17,154 nucleotides of DNA from JAHFIW01 sp035495855 (GTDB lineage Bacteria > Patescibacteriota > Patescibacteriia > SG8-24). Below are positions 1-6,803 of the stretch, piece by piece. The notes below the pieces were generated by a model. The model worked only from the letters and a program-made list of their open reading frames with translations. It did not search any database and was not told where the DNA came from. The stretch is from positions 1 to 17,154 of the forward strand of contig DATJFD010000043.1 in the NCBI GenBank assembly GCA_035495855.1. Direction: 5' to 3'. Both the position numbers and the translations under genes were made by a program. Every line of letters starts with the position of its first letter. Within the stretch, counting starts at the first letter, position 1.

Positions 1-202
1 CGTGCACGTCGGCGCCGCGATGACCGCGCTCGACTGGCTGGGCGTCGGACTGTTCTCGCTCCTGGTCATCTACGACCTCAACCGCGCCATGCGCGTCGAG
101 CGCACGCACGACAACGCCATCGACTGCGCCGTCGGCATCTATCTCGACTTCATCAACATCTTCCTCCGCCTGCTCTCGCTCATGGGCAAGCGCAAGGACT
201 GA
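1..202 (+). CDS. Bax inhibitor-1 (YccA/BI-1) family membrane protein, C-terminal fragment
   Basis: This is the 3' end of a gene that begins before the window; the reading frame is open from base 2 to the TGA at 200-202. The visible 66 residues hold one hydrophobic helix (around DWLGVGLFSLLVIYDLNRA) and the ending LYLDFINIFLRLL followed by a basic tail, which is the characteristic C-terminus of the BI-1/YccA family (L-Y-L-D-F-I-N). Family members are seven-helix inner-membrane proteins; in bacteria their role is poorly defined (YccA is linked to FtsH modulation, YetJ to calcium leak). The fragment stops just before a hairpin terminator. Family assignment rests on this terminal signature only, but that signature is distinctive. 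Confidence 0.8.
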   Translation, partial: VHVGAAMTALDWLGVGLFSLLVIYDLNRAMRVERTHDNAIDCAVGIYLDFINIFLRLLSLMGKRKD

Positions 203-229
203 CGCGCCGCGTCCCGCGGCCCGCAACGC

Positions 230-261
230 AAAGACCCCGGCATCTCGCCGGGGTCTTTTTT
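230..261. terminator. bidirectional intrinsic terminator between the BI-1 gene and the MFS gene
   Basis: A perfect 12-bp stem (AAAGACCCCGGC at 230-241, GCCGGGGTCTTT at 247-258) with loop ATCTC is followed by T to 261. The A-run at its 5' side gives a U-tract on the minus strand as well, so it can stop the BI-1 transcript from the left and the MFS transcript from the right. Confidence 0.88.
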
Positions 262-270
262 CGTTCCGCG

Positions 271-1518
271 TCAGACCTCGTGGAACGCCTCGCGCCTGCG
301 CGAATCGAAGGCGAGCATGAACACGGCCCAGGCGGCGAGGACGGAGAACGAGGCGAGAAGGATGGGAAGGTTCACGTGGAAGGCCACCACGAACCCGGCG
401 ATGAGCGGCGGCAGCGTCATGGCCGCGGCCTGCACCGACTGCTGCAGACCCATGACCTCGCCCTGCGATTCCTTGCCCGCGGTGCCGGACACGAGCGACG
501 TGACGTTCGGCATGGTCAGTCCGTTCGAGACGGCGATGAACGGGAAGATGGCGTACAGGACCGCGGGATGGCTCGGCAGCAGCAGGAGCGGCAGCGTGAG
601 TCCGAGCGCGAGGAGCGTGACCTCAAGGACGCGGCCCGGCTTCCAACGCTTCGCCACGCGGCCGGTGAGCAGGCCCTGCGTGAGCACGATCCACAGGCCG
701 ATGTAGGCGAAGATGTCGCCGATCTGCGACTGCGTGTACCTGAACTTCTCGACCATGAACACCTGGAAGAACTGCGTGAACGAATTGAAGCCGAAGGTCA
801 TCAGGAAGATCATGATGAAGAGCGTGCGCAGGTTCTTCATCCTGAACGCCTTGGCGAGGTTGCGCGCGCCGGTGAAGGCGCTCACGGGCGTGTGCCGGCG
901 GTGCATGTTCGTCTCGCGGAAACGGACCGCCACGAGCAGGAAGTTGAATGCCGTGAGCGCGGCGGCGAGCCAGAACGGCGTGGAGTACGTGAACCACGGC
1001 AGCACCGTCGGGTCGCCGAGCTTGCCGCCGAGGAACGGGCCGAGGATGAAGCCGAGGCCGAAGGCCATGCCGACGAGCCCGAAGTTGCGCGGCTTGGATT
1101 CCTCGTCGCTCAGGTCGGCGATGGCCGAGTTCGCCGTGGAGATGCTGCCGCCCATGAAGCCGTCGAGCGCGCGGCCGAAGAACAGCAGGCCGAGGTTCCG
1201 CGTCATGATGCCGACGGCGAAGCAGAGATAGCCGATGCAGGTCCCCGCGAGCGCCAGGAGCAGCATCGGCTTGCGTCCGTAGCGGTCCGAGAGCGCGCCG
1301 AAGACCGGCGCGCCGAAGAACTGCATGATCGAGAAGACGGCGATGAGCGCGCCGAGCACCTCGGTGCGCGTCGCGAAGGCCGTTCCCGGCGGCAGGATGC
1401 CGCCCGCGCGGTCGAGGAACAGCGGGGCGAGGATGGGGATGACGATGCCGAAGCCCAGCAGGTCGATGAAGACCGTGAAGATGATCGGCGCGACGGAACG
1501 GGGGCGGTCTTGCGACAT
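271..1518 (-). CDS. MFS transporter, TetA-like drug/H+ antiporter family
   Basis: A 415-residue protein with about twelve hydrophobic segments, the usual size for a 12-helix major facilitator. Helix 1 reads FTVFIDLLGFGIVIPIL, typical of the TetA/multidrug DHA1 group. The MFS motif A lies between helices 2 and 3 as FGALSDRYGRK (residues 73-83), and helix 5 region has the GFMGG...ANSAIADL pattern seen in tetracycline/multidrug exporters. It should act as a proton-coupled exporter of small molecules at the inner membrane; the substrate cannot be read from sequence. I chose the ATG at 1518 because a promoter-like pair (TTGACC at 1560-1555, TG-extended GACGAT at 1537-1532) places transcription start just before it; the in-frame ATG at 1533 would overlap the -10 box. 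The reading frame stays open further upstream, but that part is not transporter-like. Confidence 0.88.
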   Translation of the reverse strand: MSQDRPRSVAPIIFTVFIDLLGFGIVIPILAPLFLDRAGGILPPGTAFATRTEVLGALIAVFSIMQFFGAPVFGALSDRYGRKPMLLLALAGTCIGYLCFAVGIMTRNLGLLFFGRALDGFMGGSISTANSAIADLSDEESKPRNFGLVGMAFGLGFILGPFLGGKLGDPTVLPWFTYSTPFWLAAALTAFNFLLVAVRFRETNMHRRHTPVSAFTGARNLAKAFRMKNLRTLFIMIFLMTFGFNSFTQFFQVFMVEKFRYTQSQIGDIFAYIGLWIVLTQGLLTGRVAKRWKPGRVLEVTLLALGLTLPLLLLPSHPAVLYAIFPFIAVSNGLTMPNVTSLVSGTAGKESQGEVMGLQQSVQAAAMTLPPLIAGFVVAFHVNLPILLASFSVLAAWAVFMLAFDSRRREAFHEV

Positions 1519-1531
1519 ACGGTCGACCGCC

Positions 1532-1560
1532 ATCGTCCCACGGCATGGCCCGCGGGTCAA
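1532..1560 (-). promoter_or_regulatory. candidate promoter of the MFS gene
   Basis: On the minus strand TTGACC (1560-1555) and GACGAT (1537-1532) are separated by 17 nt, with TGG directly before the -10 box. The predicted start is about 7-8 nt before the ATG at 1518, giving a very short leader. Confidence 0.4.
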
Positions 1561-1572
1561 CGGGCCGCCGCT

Positions 1573-1601
1573 TTGTCCCCGGCAGAAAAATCTGGGATAC
1601 T
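1573..1601 (+). promoter_or_regulatory. candidate promoter of the 1624-2691 membrane protein gene
   Basis: TTGTCC (1573-1578) and GATACT (1596-1601) are 17 nt apart, and TGG precedes the -10 box, an extended -10 arrangement. The expected start near 1608 leaves a leader of about 16 nt with no recognisable Shine-Dalgarno sequence. It is divergent from the MFS promoter. Confidence 0.5.
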
Positions 1602-1623
1602 GCCCGTGACCATTCACTCTTCT

Positions 1624-2691
1624 ATGTTCAAGACCCTCATCGCGGCGATACGAAGGATCCGTGAAGCGGCTGGCGCGACGCCTCCGCAGAGCGCCAGGTT
1701 CGACTGGCTCATGACCGTGCTCGGCCTCTGGTTCGCGGGCGGCGTCTTCCTCGACGGCTGGGCGCACAATCACCTGGCGTCCGCGCTCGAGACGTTCTTC
1801 ACGCCGTGGCACGCGGTGATGTACTCGGGGTTCACGGCCTGCGCTCTGGCGCTCGCCGTTGCGGCCGTCATCAACCGCCGCAGGGGCTACGCCTGGTCAC
1901 GCTCGCTGCCGGCCGGCTACATGCCCTCGCTCGCCGGCGCAGGGATCTTCGCCGCGGGCGGCGGCTTCGACCTGTTCTGGCACCTGACCTTCGGCATCGA
2001 GAAGAACATCGAGGCGCTGCTCTCCCCCGCCCATCTCATCCTCGCGCTCGGCGCCGTGCTCGTCGTCGGCGGACCGTTCCGCGCGGCCTGGCGGCGGTCC
2101 GAGCCGCCCAAGGGACTCATCGCTTCGCTGCCGATGCTGCTCTCGATGACGTTCATGCTCTCGCTCGTGACCTTCATGACGCAGTTCGCGCATCCGGTCC
2201 GTCACGCGGCCACCGGCGTGAAGCCCGACGGGACGATGGCCGACGTGCTCCAGGGCCGCGCGGCCGCCGGGTTCGTCATGCAGACCGCGCTGCTCGCCGG
2301 GTTCGCGCTGCTCGCGGTGCGCCGCTGGGGCAGGTCGCTGCCGATGGGCGCGTTCGCCGTCGTCTTCGGCGCGAACATGTTCGGCATGTCGCAGATGACC
2401 GACGAGCAGCGGCTCGTCTGGGGCGCGATCCTCGCCGGGCTCGCCGCCGACTGGATGAACCGCAAGCTCGCGCCGTCCATCAAGGACCCCGTCGCGCTCC
2501 GCCGCTTCGGCGCGAAGGTGCCGATGGTCTACGCGCTCGCGGTCTTCATGACGCTGCTCGCGACCGAAGGCGTCTGGTGGAGCGTCCACATGTGGTCCGG
2601 CGTCATCGTCATCTCCGGCGTGGCCGGCTACTTCCTCGCGTACCTGCTCGCGCCGCCGCCGATGCCGTTCACTTCTCCCATCAAGCAATGA
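1624..2691 (+). CDS. polytopic membrane protein of unknown function
   Basis: A 355-residue protein with roughly nine or ten hydrophobic segments (first at about residues 28-46, last at about 318-343) and short basic loops. I have the impression of similar uncharacterised proteins in other bacteria but cannot name a family. Notable are polar residues in or near the membrane: D44, H48 and H50 (LDGWAHNH), H63 (PWHAVMY), D116, H120, E126 and E130 (FDLFWHLTFGIEKNIE), H137, H180, E305 and H312. Such a set could bind a metal or haem, but this is only an inference. The ATG at 1624 was chosen because the translation upstream is highly charged and antisense to the MFS gene, and because a promoter sits at 1573-1601. 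The TGA abuts a terminator, so this is a one-gene unit. Confidence 0.75.
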   Translation: MFKTLIAAIRRIREAAGATPPQSARFDWLMTVLGLWFAGGVFLDGWAHNHLASALETFFTPWHAVMYSGFTACALALAVAAVINRRRGYAWSRSLPAGYMPSLAGAGIFAAGGGFDLFWHLTFGIEKNIEALLSPAHLILALGAVLVVGGPFRAAWRRSEPPKGLIASLPMLLSMTFMLSLVTFMTQFAHPVRHAATGVKPDGTMADVLQGRAAAGFVMQTALLAGFALLAVRRWGRSLPMGAFAVVFGANMFGMSQMTDEQRLVWGAILAGLAADWMNRKLAPSIKDPVALRRFGAKVPMVYALAVFMTLLATEGVWWSVHMWSGVIVISGVAGYFLAYLLAPPPMPFTSPIKQ

Positions 2692-2722
2692 AAAAAGACC
2701 CCGCGATGCCGCGGGGTCTTTA
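2692..2722. terminator. bidirectional terminator between convergent genes
   Basis: The 12-bp stem AAAGACCCCGCG (2694-2705) / CGCGGGGTCTTT (2710-2721) has loop ATGC. The A-run on its left gives U6 for the minus-strand acyltransferase; the plus direction has only UUU before ACG and is weaker. The acyltransferase stop codon (2720-2722) lies inside the stem. Confidence 0.85.
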
Positions 2723-3523
2723 CGATGCGAGCGTCCGTTCCTTGTCGCGCCACTCGTCGAGCAGCAGGCGATCGGTGTCGTCGGGCTCCGGCGGCTCGAG
2801 TACGCGGGCCGAGACCGTGACGATGTGGCCGGGCGGTATGGCGCCCTCTACGGTGAGCCTTCCAGGCGCGAAGTCGCGCCAATGGATGGTCACCGAGAGG
2901 ACGTGATACCCCGGCAGCTCCTGCACCAGCCGGCGGAAACCTCCGCCGCGGGGCGGAAGGATCTTCGTGAAGGGCGCGCAGAGCTTCGCCGGATCGTACA
3001 CCGTCCCTTCCGGGAAGATGAGGATGCTCGCCTGGTCCTCGATGGCGAGTTCGGCCAGGGCCGCGACCGCGTCGACGTCCGACTTGCGGTGGTCGCGCGC
3101 CAGGAAGGCCACGCCGAGCTCGCGCCAGGCGCGTCCGACGACGGGGATGGCGCCCACCTCCTGTTTGGCGACGGCGCGGAAATCATGCCGTCCGATGGAC
3201 TTGAGCAGCGCCGCGATGAGCGGTCCGTCGAAGGCGCCATAGTGGTTGGCGATGACGATGAACGGTCCTTTGCCGGCGAGGTACGGATGGTCCTCGACGA
3301 CGAAGCGTCCGCGCACGCCGCCGAAGACCGTGCAGAGACGGTAGCCGGCGACCCCCCAGAACGACTGCCATCGGGCGATGCGATCGCGGCGTTCGCGGGG
3401 CGCGACGCCTTTGACGCGACAGACCGCGAAGATGAGGTACAGATGCGGGAACGCGAGCAGCACGATGGCCGCCGCGAACGCTATCAGGGCCGCGACGGCG
3501 CGGGCCCGCCAGAACGTTTTCAT
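2720..3523 (-). CDS. PlsC-like 1-acyl-glycerophosphate / lysophospholipid acyltransferase, copy 1
   Basis: A 267-residue protein with an N-terminal membrane anchor (about residues 10-34) and the LPLAT catalytic core. Motif I is N-H-Y-G-A-F-D, the canonical HX4D (H94, D99); motif III is FPEGT (170-174). Family members transfer an acyl chain to a lysophospholipid at the membrane, most often making phosphatidic acid, although the acceptor here is not determined. I chose the ATG at 3523 because it begins directly before the membrane segment and has GGAGG about 10 nt upstream; the longer open frame to 3682 runs through the heptad repeat and is unlikely to be translated. It is clearly a paralogue of the gene at 3692-4507: both share PHLY, a RxAxWQxFWG segment, GRxDFR, IPVxGR, ILPP/VLPP and LSVTIxW blocks in the same order. 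Confidence 0.85.
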   Translation of the reverse strand: MKTFWRARAVAALIAFAAAIVLLAFPHLYLIFAVCRVKGVAPRERRDRIARWQSFWGVAGYRLCTVFGGVRGRFVVEDHPYLAGKGPFIVIANHYGAFDGPLIAALLKSIGRHDFRAVAKQEVGAIPVVGRAWRELGVAFLARDHRKSDVDAVAALAELAIEDQASILIFPEGTVYDPAKLCAPFTKILPPRGGGFRRLVQELPGYHVLSVTIHWRDFAPGRLTVEGAIPPGHIVTVSARVLEPPEPDDTDRLLLDEWRDKERTLAS

Positions 3524-3589
3524 GCAGGGACATCCTCCGGCGAATGCGCGGAACAGCGCAAGAAAAGAGCACCGGGACCGTAACATTGG

Positions 3590-3667
3590 AAGTCGAAAGT
3601 TGAAAGTCGAGAGTCGAGAGGGCGACCGGTCGCGTCCTTTCGACTCTCGACTCTGGACTCTCGACTT
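3590..3667. repeat. heptad-repeat inverted repeat, element A
   Basis: The left arm (3590-3622) is built of 7-nt units near RAGTYGA (AAGTCGA, AAGTTGA, AAGTCGA, GAGTCGA). The right arm (3635-3667) is the reverse complement of the same kind of array (units near TCGACTC); the two 33-nt arms differ at about six positions, mostly transitions. The centre is a perfect 12-bp palindrome, GCGACCGGTCGC (3622-3633). The element lies between two minus-strand acyltransferase genes and directly adjoins the terminator of the upstream one. No coding role is evident. Confidence 0.85.
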
Positions 3668-3692
3668 AAAAAAGACCGCCAAGGCGGTCTTT
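3668..3692 (-). terminator. intrinsic terminator of acyltransferase copy 2
   Basis: Stem AAAGACCGCC (3671-3680) / GGCGGTCTTT (3683-3692) around AA; on the minus strand it is followed by U6. The first base of the gene's stop codon overlaps the stem. Confidence 0.82.
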
Positions 3693-4507
3693 CAAGTTCC
3701 CTGCGCGGCGAGCCGGTCGTCCTTGCGACGCCACTCTCCGCGGAGCCACTCCTCGACGTAGCCCGGGTCCATGTCCTCGAGCACGGTCGCGTGGATGGAG
3801 ACCCTGGCGCCGACGTACGAGCCGATGGTCGACGACGTGTGCGCGCCGTTCCTGATCTCCCGGTCCCAGGCGATGGTGACCGACAGCACCGGACAGTCCG
3901 GCATCTCCTGGAGGAGCGCGCGGAGACCGGCGCTCTTGGGAGGCAGCACGCGCGAGAATCCCGAGCCGGCCTTCGGCCCGCGGAAGCGCGTGCCTTCCGG
4001 GAAGATGAGGACGGCGGCGCGGTCGGCGAAGGCGGCGCGCGCGCACCGCGCGATCTCCGCGAGGTCGGCGTCTTTGTCCTTGCCGCGCGTCAGGAAGGCG
4101 CAGGCCGTCTCGACGCACGAGCGTCCGATGACGGGGATCTTCGTGACCTCCCGTTTCATGATCGAGCGGAAATCCCGGCGGCCCATGCGCGAGAACATGA
4201 GCATCAGCAGGAAGCCGTCGAGCGGGCCGGAGGGATGGTTCGAGACGACGACGAGCGGCCGGTCCTGCGGGAACCGCGGCAGGTCGAAGCCGATCTCGAT
4301 GCCCATGATCCGGAACGTGACGTTCGCGAGCGCGCATCCCCAGAACATCTGCCAGCCGGCGACGCGGCGCCGATGCGCCGTCCTGCCGACGCGGGCGATC
4401 CTGTCCCAGAGGAGCAGCGCGTAGAGGTGCGGCGCGCCGAACAGGGCGACGCCGAGCAGATAGAGACCGAGAGCCGCGTACGCCCGTATCTTCCTGATGA
4501 CGCCCAT
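3692..4507 (-). CDS. PlsC-like lysophospholipid acyltransferase, copy 2 (HX5D variant)
   Basis: A 271-residue protein with an N-terminal hydrophobic segment (about 10-34) and an LPLAT core. Motif III is FPEGTRF (from residue 169). Motif I reads NHPSGPLDGF, so five residues rather than four separate H91 and D97; I know similar NHPxGxxDG spacing from the hemolysin/OlsB-like branch of this superfamily, so it need not be inactive. The acceptor is unknown. The start at ATG 4507 is supported by AGGAG five bases upstream, and the upstream extension of the frame is not conserved-looking. It is the likely duplicate of the gene at 2720-3523, separated from it by a terminator and heptad element A, so the two are probably transcribed separately. 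Confidence 0.85.
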   Translation of the reverse strand: MGVIRKIRAYAALGLYLLGVALFGAPHLYALLLWDRIARVGRTAHRRRVAGWQMFWGCALANVTFRIMGIEIGFDLPRFPQDRPLVVVSNHPSGPLDGFLLMLMFSRMGRRDFRSIMKREVTKIPVIGRSCVETACAFLTRGKDKDADLAEIARCARAAFADRAAVLIFPEGTRFRGPKAGSGFSRVLPPKSAGLRALLQEMPDCPVLSVTIAWDREIRNGAHTSSTIGSYVGARVSIHATVLEDMDPGYVEEWLRGEWRRKDDRLAAQGT

Positions 4508-4565
4508 GCGTTCTCCTGTTCCGCCGCGGGGCGGCGTGCCGGTCGCGTAGAAAGACCGTTGCCGC

Positions 4566-4616
4566 ATCGTGGCATGGCCGCAAGCCCATGACAAGCCATC
4601 GTGCCCGCGCTACCAT
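4566..4616. promoter_or_regulatory. overlapping divergent promoters of acyltransferase copy 2 and the aminotransferase
   Basis: Plus strand: ATGACA (4588-4593), 17 nt, TACCAT (4611-4616). Minus strand: TTGTCA (4594-4589), 17 nt, CACGAT (4571-4566) preceded by TGC. The two -35 boxes occupy the same seven bases, so polymerase could serve only one direction at a time. The plus -10 box ends nine bases before the aminotransferase ATG. Confidence 0.5.
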
Positions 4617-4624
4617 GGGAACAT

Positions 4625-5830
4625 ATGCCGCTCAATGTCAGCGAACGCGCCAAGAACGTCATCGCCTCGCCCATCCGCAAGTACGCGCCGCTCATCAAGG
4701 CGGCCGAGGACGGCGGCGCGAAGGTCATCAAGCTCCACATCGGCGACCCCGACCTCGACGCGCCGACGCGGATGCTGTCCGCGCTGCGCCTCTACGGCAG
4801 CAAGACGCTCCCGTACGCGCCGTCGAGCGGCCTGCCCTCGCACGTCGCCGCCTGGCAGACCTACTATAAGAAGCTCGGCGTGGCCATCGCGCCGGCGAAC
4901 ATCGTGCCGACTGCCGGCTGCGCCGAGGCGATCCAGCTCGCCATGATGGCCGTGACCGATCCCGGCGACGACCTGCTCTGCTTCGAGCCGCTCTACACCG
5001 GCTTCAAGGCCGCGGCACGGATGTTCGGCGTGAACCTCGTGCCGGTGCCGCTCGGCATCGAGAACGGCTTCAGGCTGCCCTCGGCGGCGGAGATCGAGGC
5101 CCGCGTCACGCCGAAGACGAAGGCCGTCATCGTCATCAACCCCGACAATCCGACCGGCAAGGTCTGGAAGAAGGCGGAGCTCGAAGCCGTGCTCGAGGTC
5201 GCAGCGCGCAAGGGGCTGTTCGTCATCGCCGACGAGACCTACCGCGAGATCGTCTTCACCGGAAGACCGTCGACGATGCTGTCGTTCAAGAAGCACCGCG
5301 ACCGCGTCGTCGTGGTCGACAGCCTCTCGAAACGGTTCTCCATCCCCGGCGCGCGCATGGGCGCGGTCGTGAGCTTCAACGCCGACGTCATGGGCGGCGT
5401 GCTGAAGTTCGCGATGGCGCGGCTCTCCACGCCGACGCTCGAGCAGCTCGCCGTCATCCCGCTGTTGCGCTCTCCCGAGACGTACGTGAAGAAGGTCGTG
5501 GCGGCTTACAGGGAACGGCGCGACGCCGCCGTCGCCGCGCTGCGGAAGATCAAAGGGGTCGTGACGGCCAAGCCCGAGGGTGCCTTCTATGTCGTCGCGC
5601 GGCTGCCCGTCGACGACGCCGACAGGTTCGTCCGCTTCCTCATCAACGATTTCCGCAGGAACGGCAAGACCGTGACCGTCACGCCGATCAGGGACTTCTA
5701 CGCCACGCCGGGCCGCGGCGCGAACGAGGTCCGCGTCGCGCTGGTGCGGCCGCCGAAGATGCTCATGGAAGGGATGGCGCTTTTGGCCGCCGGCCTTGAT
5801 ACGTACAAGAAAAAGAGAATTGAGAATTGA
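4625..5830 (+). CDS. class I/II pyridoxal-phosphate-dependent aminotransferase
   Basis: A 401-residue fold-type I aminotransferase of AspC/AspB-like length. Visible landmarks are the N-terminal GDPDLDAPTRML, the NPDNPTGKVW loop that packs on the cofactor, DETYREIVF (Asp and Tyr that contact PLP), the lysine motif DSLSKRFSIPGARMG that forms the Schiff base, and a C-terminal arginine in NEVRVALV that binds the substrate carboxylate. It should move an amino group between an amino acid and a 2-oxo acid in the cytosol; the exact substrate cannot be told. I prefer the ATG at 4625 to the one at 4601 because the promoter -10 box ends at 4616, making the mRNA nearly leaderless. The last codons (KRIEN) are written by heptad element B, so the repeat has replaced or extended the natural C-terminus. 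Confidence 0.88.
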   Translation: MPLNVSERAKNVIASPIRKYAPLIKAAEDGGAKVIKLHIGDPDLDAPTRMLSALRLYGSKTLPYAPSSGLPSHVAAWQTYYKKLGVAIAPANIVPTAGCAEAIQLAMMAVTDPGDDLLCFEPLYTGFKAAARMFGVNLVPVPLGIENGFRLPSAAEIEARVTPKTKAVIVINPDNPTGKVWKKAELEAVLEVAARKGLFVIADETYREIVFTGRPSTMLSFKKHRDRVVVVDSLSKRFSIPGARMGAVVSFNADVMGGVLKFAMARLSTPTLEQLAVIPLLRSPETYVKKVVAAYRERRDAAVAALRKIKGVVTAKPEGAFYVVARLPVDDADRFVRFLINDFRRNGKTVTVTPIRDFYATPGRGANEVRVALVRPPKMLMEGMALLAAGLDTYKKKRIEN

Positions 5831-5874
5831 GAGTTTAGAAACTTCTCAATTCTCAACTCTAAATTCTCAATTCT
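5815..5874. repeat. heptad-repeat inverted repeat, element B
   Basis: Left units GAGAATT (5815-5821 and 5822-5828) and GAGAGTT (5829-5835) are followed by TAGAA; right units are TCTCAAT, TCTCAAC, TCTAAAT, TCTCAAT (5844-5871). The arms 5816-5840 and 5850-5874 pair at 23 of 25 positions around a 9-nt loop. The left array begins inside the aminotransferase gene and supplies its stop codon; the right array adjoins the purC terminator. Confidence 0.88.
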
Positions 5875-5903
5875 AAAAATCCCCGCACCATGGTGCGGGG
5901 ATT
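5875..5903. terminator. intrinsic terminator of purC (minus), possibly also of the aminotransferase
   Basis: Stem ATCCCCGCAC (5879-5888) / GTGCGGGGAT (5893-5902) with loop CATG; the A-run at 5875-5879 gives U5 on the minus strand. The plus strand lacks a proper U-tract. Confidence 0.8.
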
Positions 5904-5906
5904 CGT

Positions 5907-6734
5907 TCAAGGAACGAGGAACCTCTCGGTGGCCGCAGCTACCTGCGCGTAGTTCGCAGCCACGGCCTCCAGCGCCTCGGGCGTGACGTCGGCGAGGTTC
6001 CGGTAGACCTGCTTGTCGAGCATCTTCGCCTTGTCGCCACCGGGCCAGATGCGCCAGGCGTCGTTGTCGATGACGTCGGCCACGAGCAGCGCGTACGTCT
6101 CCGGGTCGACGCCGCATTCGATCTTGAGGTCGACGAGCGTGACGCCCTGCTTCGCCCAGGCCTCTTCGAAGGCCAGGAACGCGCTTCGCGCGATAGCCCG
6201 CAACCTGTCGATGAAGATGCGGTCGAGCGACCAGTGGCCGAACAGCTGCGCGTAGAGCGGCCGCGTGCCGATCGGCGGCGAGCCGGCCGGCGCCTTGGCG
6301 TCGTGGAGCATCCAGGTGCTCGTAGCCTCGTCGAGCAGCATGAGCGGGTCGTGCCGGGCGTCGTCCTTGAGATAGAACTCGACCGGCGGCTCGTCGAAAC
6401 GCGCGCCTTCGGCGACGTCCGGATGCCGCTTGAGGTACGAGCCCGCGGCCAGCCGCCGCGTGACGATCTCGATGGGGATCATGACGCAGCGCCGCGCGCG
6501 GAAGACGTTCGGCGCGACCTGTGCCACGAAGTGCGTGCGGATCCCCTTTCCCTCGAGCAGGCGGAAGCAGTTGACCGCGGTGGCGGTCGAGATCGCGCCT
6601 TTGTCCGGGAACGAGTGTTTCCGTGCGCCGTCGCCCGCGGTGATGTCGTCCTTGCTCTCGATGAGCACCTCGTCCGAGCCCTCGATGGCCCGGATGACCT
6701 TGGTCTTGCCCTCGGCAAGCTTCGTGCCTTCCAT
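5907..6734 (-). CDS. purC: phosphoribosylaminoimidazole-succinocarboxamide synthase (SAICAR synthetase)
   Basis: A 275-residue protein, within the family range. PurC joins aspartate to CAIR with ATP, the eighth step of de novo purine synthesis in the cytosol. The family signatures appear in order: KLAEGKTKVI (nucleotide-binding loop) at the N-terminus, DDITAGDGARK and DKGAIS, the RRLAAGSYLKR segment, and LVDLKIECG, where the D-x-K-I-E block contributes to metal and substrate binding. The ATG at 6734 has an excellent AAGGAGG six bases upstream, unlike several neighbours that lack such a site. An extended -10 box (TGG then TATCGT, 6773-6765 on the minus strand) lies about 30 bases upstream. No other purine gene adjoins it; purF is about 2.4 kb away on the other strand. 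Confidence 0.95.
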   Translation of the reverse strand: MEGTKLAEGKTKVIRAIEGSDEVLIESKDDITAGDGARKHSFPDKGAISTATAVNCFRLLEGKGIRTHFVAQVAPNVFRARRCVMIPIEIVTRRLAAGSYLKRHPDVAEGARFDEPPVEFYLKDDARHDPLMLLDEATSTWMLHDAKAPAGSPPIGTRPLYAQLFGHWSLDRIFIDRLRAIARSAFLAFEEAWAKQGVTLVDLKIECGVDPETYALLVADVIDNDAWRIWPGGDKAKMLDKQVYRNLADVTPEALEAVAANYAQVAAATERFLVP

Positions 6735-6764
6735 GTTCTTCCTCCTTCCAAGGAACCGCCCCGC

Positions 6765-6797
6765 ACGATACCACGCGGCGGCCGGTCGCGCTATGAT
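6765..6797. promoter_or_regulatory. divergent -10 elements for purC (-) and the methyltransferase (+)
   Basis: Minus strand: TGG plus TATCGT (6773-6765), an extended -10 leading to a short leader with a Shine-Dalgarno site. Plus strand: TATGAT (6792-6797), whose expected start falls on the A of ATG 6804. No convincing -35 box is seen for either. Confidence 0.5.
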
Positions 6798-6803
6798 GGC
6801 GGC

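Noticed and set aside
280..1623. Long plus-strand frame that fuses antisense MFS sequence to the unknown membrane protein
   Set aside because: The first 448 codons are antisense to a clear transporter and highly charged; a promoter and a sensible start exist at 1573-1626.
3524..3682. N-terminal extension of acyltransferase copy 1 through element A
   Set aside because: The extension would translate the heptad palindrome (SRVQSRESK-like) and precedes a normal start with GGAGG; read as non-coding.
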